Below are positions 32,375 to 44,800 of a DNA stretch of 64,000 nt, piece after piece (the stretch's first letter is position 1; each line of letters opens with the position of its first letter). The notes beneath the pieces are model-generated. The model was not told the DNA's origin and searched no databases. It saw nothing but the letters and a program-made list of their open reading frames with translations. Made by a program: the position numbers and the translations under genes. Origin of the DNA: Siphonodentalium dalli (Eukaryota > Mollusca > Scaphopoda > Gadilida > Siphonodentaliidae); the NCBI GenBank assembly GCA_032622095.1, contig CP136067.1:39103549-39167548 (forward strand). Reading direction: 5' to 3'.

Positions 32375-35176
32375 CTAGCAGGGTTACCCGGCGTTGCCCA
32401 GGTTAATGTATGCTGTGGATATTTGTTGGGAATAGAGAATGCTCTTGCTTAAAGTGTTATACGTTTTCTCATAAATTGTATATTCAAATAGCATCACAAA
32501 ACATGATTATTACAGTCATGGAATATAAGTAGTGGCTCACCTTATCAATTGTCATTCTGTTTATCACGATTAATCCGTTCCACCAATAATGAAGTATTTA
32601 TTTATTTACAACTGCGTATACATTAGACGTTATAATATGATACATGAACATCATAAACAGTATTAAACACATTAGTTCGATAAAAGATGATAATTGGGTT
32701 TTACATATTGAGATGTACCAATCAATCAATAGTGGGTTGGACTAAGATCTCGAGGACACCTGGTTATCATATCTCCATGAAGATACAGATGTTTCAAAGA
32801 AATTTCCAGGTGCTCCTCTGTGAATGGTGCTATATATTGGCTAAATATTCTTAGTTTAAACGAAATGTTGCTGCGCACATATATCAGCTACATGTGACGG
32901 GCACAGAGCGATATTTTGAGTTGTTTATGTCAGTCGACGAGTCTGTTCTAAAACCCTTGTCAGATGTCAGTATTGGTAGGATCCTGAAAAGTCTTGTGCT
33001 ACTAACTGCATTTTCTTGTATATCAGAAGAAACTATATTTGACTGCACACTGTGACCACTATTTTTGAACAGGCCTTCCATATCTCTTGACAAATTGTAA
33101 CTTTTTGTGGAAACTGTATTGAATGGAACAGATTAAATTTTGTTATTATATATATGCAATCCTCTGACGGTTTGAGGTCTCTCAGTTTGCACGAATATAT
33201 GTATCTCTTCAATAGAATGATAAATATACGTTTAATGATTCTCCTAGTTATCTCTTTTTGCTAGATCATTGTGTGAATGCCTTGATTGCCATTCCCATAT
33301 AAATATGACTGTTAAGAAGATATAATTGTTCAAGTGACTTATGTGGGTCACCATATGTCGGGATTGTGAAATATGAACGCACAACTACTTAAAATGATAT
33401 GGAGATGGCCTGGTGACTGTATATAACTTATATGTGGATATCGGCGAATAGCAATCTTATCAATGATAGTGCATATCCGCTCGCCATCCGTGACGCAAAC
33501 GACACCAAATGTGATTTAATTCATGGTATATCATTAGAGAAAAACGTGTATGAATTTGGTGGAATTTGGTTTATTAAATCAATTGTTGATGCAACGCTGA
33601 CTCGAACAACGCCATATTGCGAAGGTGATTATGTATTCGTTTGGTGGAAATCAGCGACAAAACTATTTCACCATATTTTTTTAATTTCCCCTCCCACCAA
33701 CAGCGTCATTTTAGAAAATTTTAACCAGCACCATTGTCTTCCATGTAAAAAGTTACCCCTCTTAGAACGCCTTGGTGCCATCTCGATTGTACCGTGTGAA
33801 GTTATATATAGAATGCACACAGACAGAAAAAAAGACAGACAAACAGCACGATTTTATTTCTTGTATCATTTGAGAAGAACGTGTCTGAATTTGATGGTAA
33901 TTGGTACTAAAAATATTTTGTATCAGTTTTGGTGACCCTCCCGTCCCTATTTCGGACTCAAGCTGCACAAACTAAGACTCATTAGAGATTAGAGATGCAT
34001 ATATATGAAATTGGTGAAAATTGGCGCGTATACAAATTCGTATCAAATTTAAGGTCCCCATATCTCTCACCCATAGGGCACCAATTTGGTGTATCTAAAC
34101 CACATGATAAGATTCCTCGTATCACGGAGAAGAATATGTATCAATCTGGTGGAAATCGGCACTAAACATATAGATATAATTTTTTGTGTCCCTCTCATCT
34201 CTATACACCACTGACTTGAATGGCCCCACTTGTGACACCCTTAAACCACACGATTACACTCCTGATATCATGGAGATGATTGTTTATAAGTTTGGTGATA
34301 ATCGGCGACTAAACAATTTTTGTTATCAAATTTGGTGCCAATCCCTCCCCTCTCCATCTCTCACCCAAACAGCACCACTATGGCGTCTTTAAATCACGAT
34401 TAGATTCCTCGTATCATGGATAAGAACGTGTATCAATTTGGTGGAAATTGGCGCTAAAACAATTGTGCATCAATTTCTGTGCCCCTGTCCCTTTAAATGC
34501 AACCCTGACTCGAATGAGGCCACATTTGACAGATAAAAGCCACACCATTAGACTCCTCATACCATGGGGATGATTTTGTATAAGTGTGGTGGCAATCGGC
34601 GACTTATTATCAAATTTAGTGCCCACCCCCTCCCAGTCTCTCATCCAAAAACAACAATTTGGCGTTGTTAAATCGCACAATTAGATTCCTTGTATCATGA
34701 AGAAGAATATATATCAATTTTGTGGAAATCGGCGCTAAAATTAGTTTTATCAATTTTGGTGCCCCTCTCCCCTTCCGTTCATCCCTGACTCAAACGACGC
34801 CACTTTTGACATATTTAAACCACACCGTTGGATTCTTCATATCATGGGGATGATTATATGTAAGTTTCGTGGCAATCGGCGACAGAAAAAAAATCTGCCC
34901 CCCCCCCCCCTTCCGGGCACCCCTGACGCGAACGGCGCAACTTTTGCCATATTTAAACCACGCCATTAGATTCCTCATATTATGGGGATGATTATATATA
35001 AGTTTGGTGGCAATCGGCGACAAATATTTTTTTGCCCCTCCCCCTTTTCTGCCCCTGACAAAAACGGCGTCACTTTAGAATATTCTAACCCCGACCATTA
35101 TCTTTCTCGTAAAAAGCTACTCCTAGTAGACCTCTTTGGCATCATCTAGATGGTCCCCTGTGAATTTCTATAGAAC

Positions 35177-35207
<31 letters not shown>

Positions 35208-35227
35208 TTCGCAAATATAGATATAGA
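32375..35227 (-). mobile_element. Helitron-like composite with ~145-bp tandem repeats
   Basis: Minus-strand 3' end: CCTGGGCAACGCCGGG hairpin-like, TAACCCTG, CTAG. The likely 5' end TCTATATCTATATTTGCG follows a CAGA microsatellite at 35180-35210. A second CAGA tract at ~33815-33850 suggests two elements merged. Most of 33470-35130 is a tandem array. Confidence 0.55.
33470..35130 (+). repeat. ~145-bp degenerate tandem repeat with alternating unit types
   Basis: The anchor ATT.CTC.TATCATGG recurs near 34110, 34257, 34404, 34550, 34684, 34835 and 34972 (steps 134-151 bp). Units alternate between AGAA..TGTATCAATTTGGTGG and GATGATT.T.TATAAG.TTGGTGG, giving a ~290-bp higher-order period. Confidence 0.8.
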
Positions 35228-35231
35228 TATA

Positions 35232-35678
35232 CTAGCCGATGAGCCCGACGTTGTCCGGGCTATTCAAAAACCAAATTTCAAGTCGATAGCTCCACCCGTT
35301 TCCGAGACATCGTCTGCGCATGCGCGAAGCTGGCGTCGCACGGGCTCGGTGACCCGATAAAATAGTATCCGGGGTAAGATACATTCACATACCAAATTTC
35401 AAGTCGATAGCTCCACCCGTTTCCGAGATCTCGTCTGCGCATGCGCGAAGCTGGCGTCGCACGGGCTCGGCGACCCGATAAAATTCGTATTCGGAGCAAG
35501 ATACATTCACATTCCAAATTTGAAGTCGATAGCTCCACCCGTTTCCGAGATCTCGTCTGCGCATGCGTCACGGGCGTCGCACGGGCTCGCCAATACGACA
35601 ACGACCACCGCCTGGTCAAACTACACACACGTACCAAGTTTCGTCCCGATCGGTCGAGAATCGTATATTTGTATTAAT

Positions 35679-35716
<38 letters not shown>

Positions 35717-35733
35717 GGTCTTCAAAATATATA

Positions 35734-35736
<3 letters not shown>
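35232..35736 (-). mobile_element. Helitron (505 bp) with 122-bp repeats
   Basis: 3' hairpin GCCCGGACAACGTCGGGC, TCATCGG, CTAG; 5' TCATATATATTTTGAAGACC. Carries about two and a half 122-bp units and a CAGA tract (35683-35715). Followed by (TA)n up to the next Helitron. Confidence 0.8.
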
Positions 35737-35783
<47 letters not shown>

Positions 35784-35784
35784 A

Positions 35785-36511
35785 CTAGAAGGTGACCCGA
35801 CTTCGTCCGGGCTTTGACCTTGAATTGTCCATTTTGAAGGTCAAGGTCAAATGGGGTCACGATTTGACCAGTCCAAAACACTGCCTGGACAAAAGTACCA
35901 GACAGACGTGCCCGTCAAAATCCATCCAGTTTTACCCGATTTGACCTCGAATTGATCATTTTGAAGGTCAAGGTCATGTCGGGGTCACGACTCGACCCGT
36001 CCAATACACTCAGTGGACAAAAGTAACCCTACGTATCAAATTTCGTCGAATTCCCATCAAAATTCGCGATTTGACCTTGAATTGACCCGATTTCAAGGTC
36101 AAGGTCAAGTCGCACGGGCAAATAAATAGGCTTATGAGACTGCCCATACGAAAGTAACCCCACATACCAAGTTTCATCAAAATCCCGTGATATTCGGGCG
36201 TTTGTCGGGTCATTTCAAGGTGAAAGTCACGTCGCACGGGCAAATTAATAGGCCTATGGCACTGCCCGGCCGAAAATACCCCCACATACCAAGTTTCATC
36301 GAAATCCCGTTATATTCGTGCGTTTGACCTTGAAATGACCCGATTTCAAGGTCAAGGTCACGTCGCACGGGCAGATTAATAGGATTATGTCACTCCCCGG
36401 CCGAAAATACCCCCACATAGCAAGTTTCATCGAAATCGGCTCGGCCGTTTTCGAGTCCATTGGAAACAGACAGACACACACACACACAGATCTTCCAAAA
36501 TATATAATTGA
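35785..36511 (-). mobile_element. Helitron (727 bp)
   Basis: 3' GCCCGGACGAAGTCGGGTC hairpin, ACCTTCTAG; 5' TCAATTATATATTTTGGAAG, joined without a spacer to the CTAG of the next element at 36512. Internal tandem units of ~120-130 bp contain TCAAGGTCAAGGTCA and AAGTTTCATCGAAATC. Confidence 0.8.
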
Positions 36512-36968
36512 CTAGCCGATGAGCCCGACGTTGTCCGGGCTATTCAAAAACCAAATTTCAAGTCGATTGCTATTCAAAAACCAAATTTCAAGTCGATAGC
36601 TCCACCCGTTTCCGAGATCTGGTCTGCGCATGCGCGAAGCTGGCGTCGCACGGGCTCGGCGACCTGATAAAATTCGTATCCGGGGCAAGATACATTCACA
36701 TACCAAATTTCAAGTCAATAGCTCAACCCGTTTCCGAGATCTGGTCTGCGCATGCGCGAAGCTGGTGTCGCACGGGCTCGGCGACCCGATAAAATTCGTA
36801 TCCGGGGCAAGATACATTCAAAAACCAAATTTCAAGTCGATAGCTCTACCCGTTTCCGAGATCTAGTCTGCGCATGCGCGAAGCTGGCGTCGCACGGGCA
36901 CGGCGATCCGATAAAATTCGTATCCGGGGCAAGATACAAACAGACAGAGGTCTTCAAAATATATATGA
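36512..36968 (-). mobile_element. Helitron (457 bp) with 122-bp repeats
   Basis: Same 3' end as 35232-35736, with a short duplication TATTCAAAAACCAAATTTCA at the start and three 122-bp-type units. The 5' end TCATATATATTTTGAAGACC lies at 36968. Confidence 0.75.
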
Positions 36969-36975
36969 TATATAT

Positions 36976-37590
36976 AGACAAGGCCAGACATCTTTCGGTT
37001 TCCGATTCCCTAAATTCGTTGTATTTCTGACTCACTTAACCGATTATGGCATTGTCGCTTGTTTTTTTTTCTTCCAAAAGTGAAAGAAAACCTCCTCAGA
37101 CTGTCAACTGCAGTGGAATGTCCAAAAACAACTTTTGTATACTTTGAAGTGAGAACATTTCTTCGAATCAAACCATTAATATGAAATCTACAGCAACTAG
37201 TCCGCAGCAATTGTTACCCTCTTTCTCATTGGTCGATATTTAATATACATAATGTTTTTTTTACCGTGTTTTCGTAAGCAAAGCCACGTGAATTGTGAAC
37301 ACGGTTGCGAGTGTATGACAACAAAAAGTTGGGAATTTCCAAGTGTTGATAAATTTCCATAATTATCGACCAATCAGAAAGAGGGGAATATTTTTCCACT
37401 GTTAATGGCGAATCAGCCCATATTTATTGTTAAGGAAATTTCTATCACTCGACCATAATCGGTGCAGTGAGTCAGAAATTCAACGGTGGCGGCTGTACTA
37501 CGCTATTCCATACCGAATAGTGACACCCTGTGGAACGTATATAAGGTATGTTTTGAAATATTTTTTTGACAAGCTCCCCGTGGCCCGACC
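36976..37590. mobile_element. Long-TIR MITE, second complete copy
   Basis: Homologous to 30617-31608 along its length but without the 276-bp nested MITE and without the duplicated left arm. Arms at ~36990-37090 and ~37440-37530; inner inverted pair CATTGGTCGATATT / ATTATCGACCAATC. Confidence 0.75.
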
Positions 37591-38677
37591 TGTTGTACTT
37601 TAAGTAGGTCTTATCATGCGAAGAAGATCTTTAACATTATATGTGTTAACTCATTCAGTGCCAGGTTCCCTGGGGGAAAAGCCATCATTTACACTAACTA
37701 GATATTTACTTTGATTATTCAATATTGGAAAGAATCGAATTGACAGCAAATATTGATATTATAGGCCCTACTCACGAAGTTCTTTAAAAGTCCAATTCCG
37801 GTAATACAGTGTCACCACAGCTCCCAAATTTCACGTTGCCATGGCACGAGTACTTCAAATTGACACCGATTGTATGAAATAACAAATGTTGTTATATGTG
37901 GCCATCTAACCAATATATTCTGTGCAGTTTTAGACATTAATTTTGCTGGTGTAATAACATAGCTTTATGTTATGGCAAAGATCGGAATGGGGGGGGGGGG
38001 GGGGTGATTGGTGAGACCTAACGAATTTTCTAAATGGGATGACGTTTACAATAACCAATTTCCTAGAAAAGTAGATGCAAACCGACAAAATTTGAAAATC
38101 AATTGTTTCCGTTCTATAGGCCTAAAACAATCGTACTTTCGCTGTGCGGCGTATACTAGTTACCTGTTCGTGTGGTACACGTAGCTACATGTATGGCGTC
38201 AATGACACATTCAATCGAATTCAGCACATCGAAAAACCGCTCACTACCAAATGTCCGTTCGATATCTTAAAACATGTGAGAGCAATATATTGACAATGTT
38301 TCCTGTAGTAATTTATCATTACGTAAAGTGCGCGTTGTCCAAATCGGTGTTCATCGATCGTCTGGCGATAAACCAAGTGTTCGATGGATCAGGGCATGCC
38401 CGACTTGATAGTATTCGCACTTTACACAATCAAAATCGGTCTCCAATTAACAGATATGGACGCTGTATGCGTTGACCTCTTAGAGAGTTTGAACTCTGCA
38501 AGACTTTAGTCACGCCCACAAAACACACGATTTTCACGACCTATATCTCCCGAATGCCTCAACGTACGGAGCTGCCCGATACGTCGTTTGAACGGAGATA
38601 TCTTCGGTTACGCCATGGTTTACACGTTGGATCTGCGCATGCGCGTATAAACATATTGGCCTTAAAATCATTCATAT
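37591..38677. other. Intergenic DNA
   Basis: A G-run (~37989-38004) and the phrase TTAACTCATTCAGTGCC near 37649 (piggyBac-MITE-like start without a matching end). No gene supported. Confidence 0.4.
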
Positions 38678-40830
38678 AGTCCATATGGGGGGTCCGGGCT
38701 GGACCGGATGTTCCGGGCTGTCAGCGTCGTTATGGGTAAACATAATAGTCGATGGCGGCATTTTGAGGGTTAATTGCCAGGCATTTGTGGGCGACTCGCC
38801 CCTGTATCTTCGTGAGTGTAGTCCAGGGTAGTTCCACAACACATATGTAAGGAGTTATTAGAAGTACGAGGACATTAAGGGGGTCCGGGCTGTGAGTTTG
38901 TTTATTGGGGGCGCAATTTTTTAATTCTGGCTGAATCTGGGAAGTTTAGGGGTTAATAAGCGCACTTCCGTTTGACCTTGACCACTCTCCGTGCGTATTT
39001 GGGTTTCATTAACACCCTCACACATATATGAATACTAAAATCACACCTGGACGCAGCAGGGGCGGTCCGGGCTGTTAGCTTCATTTCGCGGCGAACATTT
39101 TCGCCGATGCCGGAATTTTGAGGGTTAATAGCGACCCCTGAGTGGGTTTCCATGACACCCTTGCACCTATATTGGCCTTAAAATCACCCATATAGTCCAT
39201 ATGGGGGTCCGGGCTGGACCGGGATGGTCCGGGCTGGTCCGGGCTGTCAGCGTCGTTATCGGTAAACATAATCGGCGATGGCGGCATTTTGGGGGGTTAA
39301 TTGCCAGGCATTCGTGGGCGACTCGCCCTTGTATCGTCATGAGTGTAGTCGAGGGTAGTTCCATAACACATATGTAAGGGGTTATTAGAATTACGAGGAC
39401 ATTAAGGGGGTCCGGGCTGTGAGTTTGTTTATTGGGGGCGCAATTTTGTAATTCTGGCTGAATCTGGGAAGTTTAGGGGTTAATAAGCGGCACTTCCGTT
39501 TGACCTTGACAACTCTCCGTGCGTATTTGGGTTTCATTAACACCCTCGCACAGATATGGATACTAAAATCACACCTGAACGCAGCAGGGGCGGTCCGGGC
39601 TGTTAGCTTCATTTCGCGGCGAACATTTTCGCCGATGCCGGCATTTTGAGGGTTAATAGCGACCCTGAGTGGGTTTCCATGACACCCCTGCACTTATATT
39701 GGCCTTAAAATCACTCATATAGTCCATATGGGGGGTCCGGGCTGGACCGGGATGGTCCGGGCTGGTCCGGGCTGTCAGCGTCGTTATCTGTAAACATAAT
39801 CGGCGATGGCGGCATTATGGGGGTTAATTGCCAGGCAATCGTGGGCGACTCGCCCTTGTATCTTCGTGAGTGTAGTCGAGGGTAGTTCCACAACACATAT
39901 GTAAGGGGTTATTAGAAGTACGAGGACATTAAGTGGGTCCGGGCTGTGAGTGTGTTTATTGGGGGCGCAATTTTGTAATTCTGGCTGAACCTGGGAAGTT
40001 TAGGGGTTAATAAGCGGCACTTCCGTTTGACCTTGACCACTCTCCGTGCGTATGTGGGTTTCATTAACACCCTCGCACATATATGAATACTAAAATCACA
40101 CCTGGACGCAGCAGGGGCGGTCCGGGTTGTTAGCTTCATTTCGCGGCGAACATTTTCGCCGATGCCGGCATTTTGAGGGTTAATAGCGACCCTGAGTGGG
40201 TTTCCATGACACCCCTGCACTTATATTGGCCTTTTAAACCACTCATATAGTCCATATGGGGGTTCCGGGCTGGACCGGGATGGTCCGGGCTGGTCCGGGT
40301 GGTCAGCGTCATTATCGGTAAACATAATCGGCGATGGTGGCATTTTGGGGGTTAATTGCCAGGCATTCGTGGGCGACTCGCCCTTGTATCTTCGTCAGTG
40401 TAGTCGATGGTAGTTCCACAACGCATATGTAAGGGGTTATTAGAAGTACGAGGACATTAAGGGGGTCCGGGCTGTGTGTTTGTTTATTGGGGGCGCAATT
40501 TTGTAATTCTGTCTGAATCTGGGAAGTTTAGGGGTTACTAAGCGGCACTTCCGTTTGACCTTGACCACTCTCCGGGCGTTTTTGGGTTTCATTAACACCC
40601 TCGCACATATATTAATACTAAAATCACACCTGGACGCAGCAGGGGAGGTCCGGGCTGTTAGCTTCATTTCGCGGCGAACATTTTTGCCGATGCCGGCATT
40701 TTGAGGGTTAATAGCGACCCTGAGTGGGTTTCGATGACACCTCTGCACTTATATTGGCCTTAAAATCACTCATATAGTCCATATGGGGGGTCCGGGCTGG
40801 TCCGGGCGGTGTTTAGTCACACCGCAAATG
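38678..40830 (+). repeat. Satellite: four ~527-bp tandem units
   Basis: AGTCCATATGGG recurs at 38678, 39194, 39721, 40249 and 40776 (steps 516, 527, 528, 527). Each unit holds a cluster of GGTCCGGGCT words, GTTAATTGCCAGGCATTCG and GGGGTTAATAAGCG. Units are ~95% alike by eye. Minus-strand frames of ~100 codons recur in each unit; I regard them as by-products. Confidence 0.93.
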
Positions 40831-41596
40831 ATGGTATAAATGCAATTTATTTGCATTGTTGAGTTCGTTTTCTTCTAAAGTATACAGAATGCTGTACAAT
40901 AAACACCAGGCAAATTTGCGAACGTGAAAGTGTGGCGTTCTATATAATTAGAGAATACCCTGTTGTCACATTGTTGTGCACAAACAGCTTTGTCGCAGGT
41001 ATGCTGGTGACGCTGGTATCCTGTGGGTATGGATACTGATCCGTTTTAGTTAAGTTTAAATAGAGAGTGTTGAGTGATTTTCGGAGACTGGTAGACGTTT
41101 CATTAAGCTTATACATGTGTAAGATTGGCATTTCAACACCATGGTAATTTCAAACATTTAACATCATTTCTGCGTTATTCTGTAGTTTTCACCATTTGTC
41201 TTCAAACTTTGGAGGTGGGTAGCAAATTGCTCTTGCAAAAATAGTGCGTTGGAGGGGTGGTGGGTCCCAAACAAAATACTTCAACCTTGTATCCTGTAAC
41301 TTCCCCTCATCCTGATCATTTGGGAAAATTCCAACGGTATGGGGTCTCAGGTTGGACATTTCAAACGGTTGGCAATCTTTTGGGTTTCAGTTGGAGAATT
41401 TGTCTTTGGTTCAAATTTAAGGGGGTTCAGTTTCAATCCAAGCCGAACACACAGCCATGTCCCTGGCGTGGACCAAATATGTAGTATTTCGAGAAGCAAT
41501 TTTTCAAGAATAATTTGATTGGTATTTTCAAAGTGCTGTATGTTATACTTGACATATTTGTATTATATCACATATATATGCTTACGTTTTATGTAG
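40831..41596. other. Intergenic or intronic DNA before the host exon
   Basis: Nothing recognised except a tract at 41240-41410 rich in GGAAAATTCCAA-type words. Confidence 0.4.
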
Positions 41597-41782
41597 GAAT
41601 ATGTGAGTGTTATTTTTGATTCACTGGCGACGATTGTACGGTTGACGAAACCGTTCCTCCTAACATTATTGGAACTCCATTGGATGGGAAATGTGACTCA
41701 GCGATAAGGCCATGCCAACAGTTCCAGCTCTACGTGGACTGGGCACACCACTCTCAAATCACTTGTCATATTTCCCTCTAAG
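41597..41782 (+). pseudogene. Host gene exon, extracellular Cys-rich module, frame-damaged
   Basis: Acceptor TTTTATGTAG and donor AAG|GTAAGC bound 186 bp (62 codons exactly). The frame opens EYVSVIFDSL, then sense moves to the next frame (DDCTVDETVPPNIIGTPLDG and CDSAIRPCQQF...SQITCHIS), and the last codons fit the first frame again. Total length and exit phase therefore stay right. FDS.C..C followed by a C..F.VY...LTC stretch recalls repeats in large VWDE-type adhesion proteins; family recognition is tentative. Two compensating indels, at ~41627 and ~41770, are needed. Confidence 0.5.
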
Positions 41783-41896
41783 GTAAGCGATCTGATGAAT
41801 AGCTTATTTCTTATACATAACTATAGGTATAATGTATTGTAACGAGAATTACGACGACCAATGGAGCCATGCGTTTGCATGTACCAAAAATAATAA

Positions 41897-44800
41897 GGAA
41901 ATTACGATGATGGCCTTGCTAGTGAAACCGAAAATAATCTCTCGCCATATCCTATTTCGCCCCAAAAATATGCCAATATTGATGTGCCCTATTGTATTGA
42001 TGATCGTACTCATGGTGTTGATTCTAAGTTCATTTCAGCTGCCTCTACACAGAGGGGCACGGGTGAGTTTAAAGCCTCATATAACGACATATTATTAGTA
42101 AATGGTCCGTATCCTAGTACCGGCGATGTCGGAAGGGATGCTTCTGCGTTTAAATGTACCCATCATAATAGGGAAAGTACGCTGAATGAGTTATTTTCCG
42201 GGGCTGAGACGGTCCTCGCCGGTGAAATCGGGAGGGATTTCTCGCCACATTCTGCCGCGATTGACGTGTCATATTGTTATGATGATCGTACACATGTTGT
42301 TGACTCTCAGTTCATTCCAGCTGCCTCAACACAGAGAGGCGTAGGTAAGTTTGAAGACTCAGTTAAGCTCGGAGAATTGATTCACACGAGTAGAAGTATA
42401 CTATTCGAGTGTCCCAACTATATGTATAATACTGATTACGCGACTGGCGGTACAAATAGATACATATACGACGATATTGATGATGACGATGATGGTGGTG
42501 AATCTGACGCTAGCGATTGCGACGACGATGATGTTGCTGTTGAGTTTTATGACGACTACGATAACGGTGGTGATGATGATGGTGATGATGATGAAGACGG
42601 TAGGGATGATACAAGTAATGCTGATGATGATGATGATGATGATGATAATGATGATGATAATGATGATGATCATGATGGGATGTTGAAAATCCTGGCTATG
42701 AATGTGGGAGGCTTACGGAAGCGCCTGCATTACCCCGAGTTTCTGTCACTCTTAAAGGGGTATGACATAGTATGCCTGTCGGAAACGAAACTTTTTGCCG
42801 AGGAAACAGTTGATATTCCAAACTTTGAAATTATATCAAATGTATGTAAGCCAACTGTAAGCCATAGTCGCGCTGGTGGTATATTAATAGCTGCGAAAAA
42901 GTCCTCCAGTTTGTGTGCTAACACTATTAGCAGCGAGCTTCTTAACGTTTTGTGGGCTACAGTTTCGCTGCCTAAGCAAAATAGTGACATATGTCTGGTT
43001 ATAGGGGCAGTGTATATACCCCCTGAAAATACAAAATATGCTAATAATAATTGGCATTCCGATCTGCAATTAGAGATCATTCGATTGCGCGAAATTAGCC
43101 CAGCCATTCTCCTAATGGGCGATTTTAACGCGCGAACCGCTTTATTAAATGACCATATTGACGATAACAAAATCGCTCATGGCAGAGGGGTAAGTACCGT
43201 ATTAGATGAGTATATGTTTGATGACGATTTCGAATCCGACATCTCCATACCGATGCGATCAAGCGAGGATACGGGAAAGCCCAACACATATGGATATAGA
43301 TTAATCGATACATGTAGCTTTACTAATATGTATATTGTAAATGGTCGAGTTGGCAAAGATAAGGGAATTGGAAAACGCACATGTAGAGATGCCAGCTTAG
43401 TTGACTATGCAATAGCTTCTAAAGCTGCATTTGTACGTGTGTATGAATTTGAAATACTAGCATTTTCTTGTCTTTACTCAGATGTACACTGCGGTGTCAG
43501 CTTGGAATTTAAAGTACCATTAAAGACGGTAACTCCCCCAAATGAATTACACGAAGACGAAGTATGTGGCCAGGTAATGAAACAAAAAATTAAGCCTTGG
43601 GATGACACAAAAGCGCGTGAGTACATCAGCCGAGTTGAAACGCGTTCATCGGAGCTGGAATCCAAACTTGAAGTGGTTGAGAAATCTCCGACTCAGATTG
43701 GTGTTGATAACTGTTCAGAATATCTTGGTAGAATACTTACAGACGAGGCCGCTAACACTTTTGGCTCTTACAGCAATAACCATAAACCGCGACATATGAA
43801 AACATTGAAATGTAACAAGAAGTGGTTTGACTCAGAGTGTCGTCGTAAGCGCAAGGCATTCAATAGAGCCCGAAAGAAGTATTATGTATGCAAATCTTCA
43901 TATTATAGAAATAAATTGAGAACATCCAGTAAGGCATATAAACGAACTATGGATACAAAACGAGCTACGATGTTAGAAAAGTGCAACCAAGAATTGAGGG
44001 AAATTCCGAAAAAGTCACCTGATTGTTTCTGGAAAACGTTTAAAAAGTTCACTACTGATAACAACAGTGTGCGAGCAACACGCGATCCAATTGACCTTGA
44101 AAAGTTATTCTGCCATTTTAAAACACTGAATGAACATAAAAGCAGTGACTCTAATTTATCAGCCTTAATAGAAAGTATGTATGACCTGAACAGTTACGAC
44201 ATTGACCTAAATTCGCCGATTTCAGTACACGAGATTCTAGATGGTGCTAAATCTCTGAAAATTAATAAAGCTGCTGGTGTTGATCAGGTATGTAACCGTT
44301 ATATTAAGTCCACAATAGATATTCTTCTACCTTTCTATTCTCGATTTTTCAATTTAGTACTAGATTCAGGTCTATTTCCAAATGTTTGGGGAACGGGTAT
44401 GATAATGCCTCTTTACAAGAATAAAGGATGTAGAAGCGACCCAAATTCTTACAGAGGCATCACTTTGCTGAGTTGTATTGGCAAACTATTCACCGGTGTT
44501 TTGAATCGACGCCTTGGAATTTATGTTGAGAGGAATAAATTGCTTAATGACAACCAGGCGGGGTTCAGAAAGGGTCGTTCAACAATAGACAACATTTTCG
44601 TTTTGTACAGCTTGACTGAGATTTATTTACGTGGAGGGAGGAAATTATATTGTACTTTTGTTGATTTCAAGAAAGCATTTGATACAGTTTGGCGAGAGGG
44701 TTTGTGGGTCAAGCTTCTGAGAACGGGAATCAACGGAAAGATATTCAATATAATCCGAAGCATGTATCGTGTTACTAAATCATGCGTTCTTAGTAATGCT

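Noticed and set aside
35232-35260. Hammerhead core suggested by GCCGATGAGCCC at Helitron ends
   Set aside because: CGATGAG followed by a stem looked tempting, but no GAAA follows stem II and there is no outer stem; the segment is the Helitron 3' hairpin on the other strand.
37645-37690. piggyBac-type MITE end (TTAACTCATTCAGTGCC)
   Set aside because: No inverted partner end found within several kilobases; the same holds for the similar phrase near 11430.
39391-40748. Minus-strand frames of ~100 codons repeated in each 527-bp satellite unit
   Set aside because: They recur only because the satellite recurs; no start or splice context and no domain. Differences between units are not biased to third positions by eye.
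42401-42686. Poly-Ile / poly-Met frames opposite or beside the GAT tract
   Set aside because: Shadows of the GAT microsatellite in other frames.
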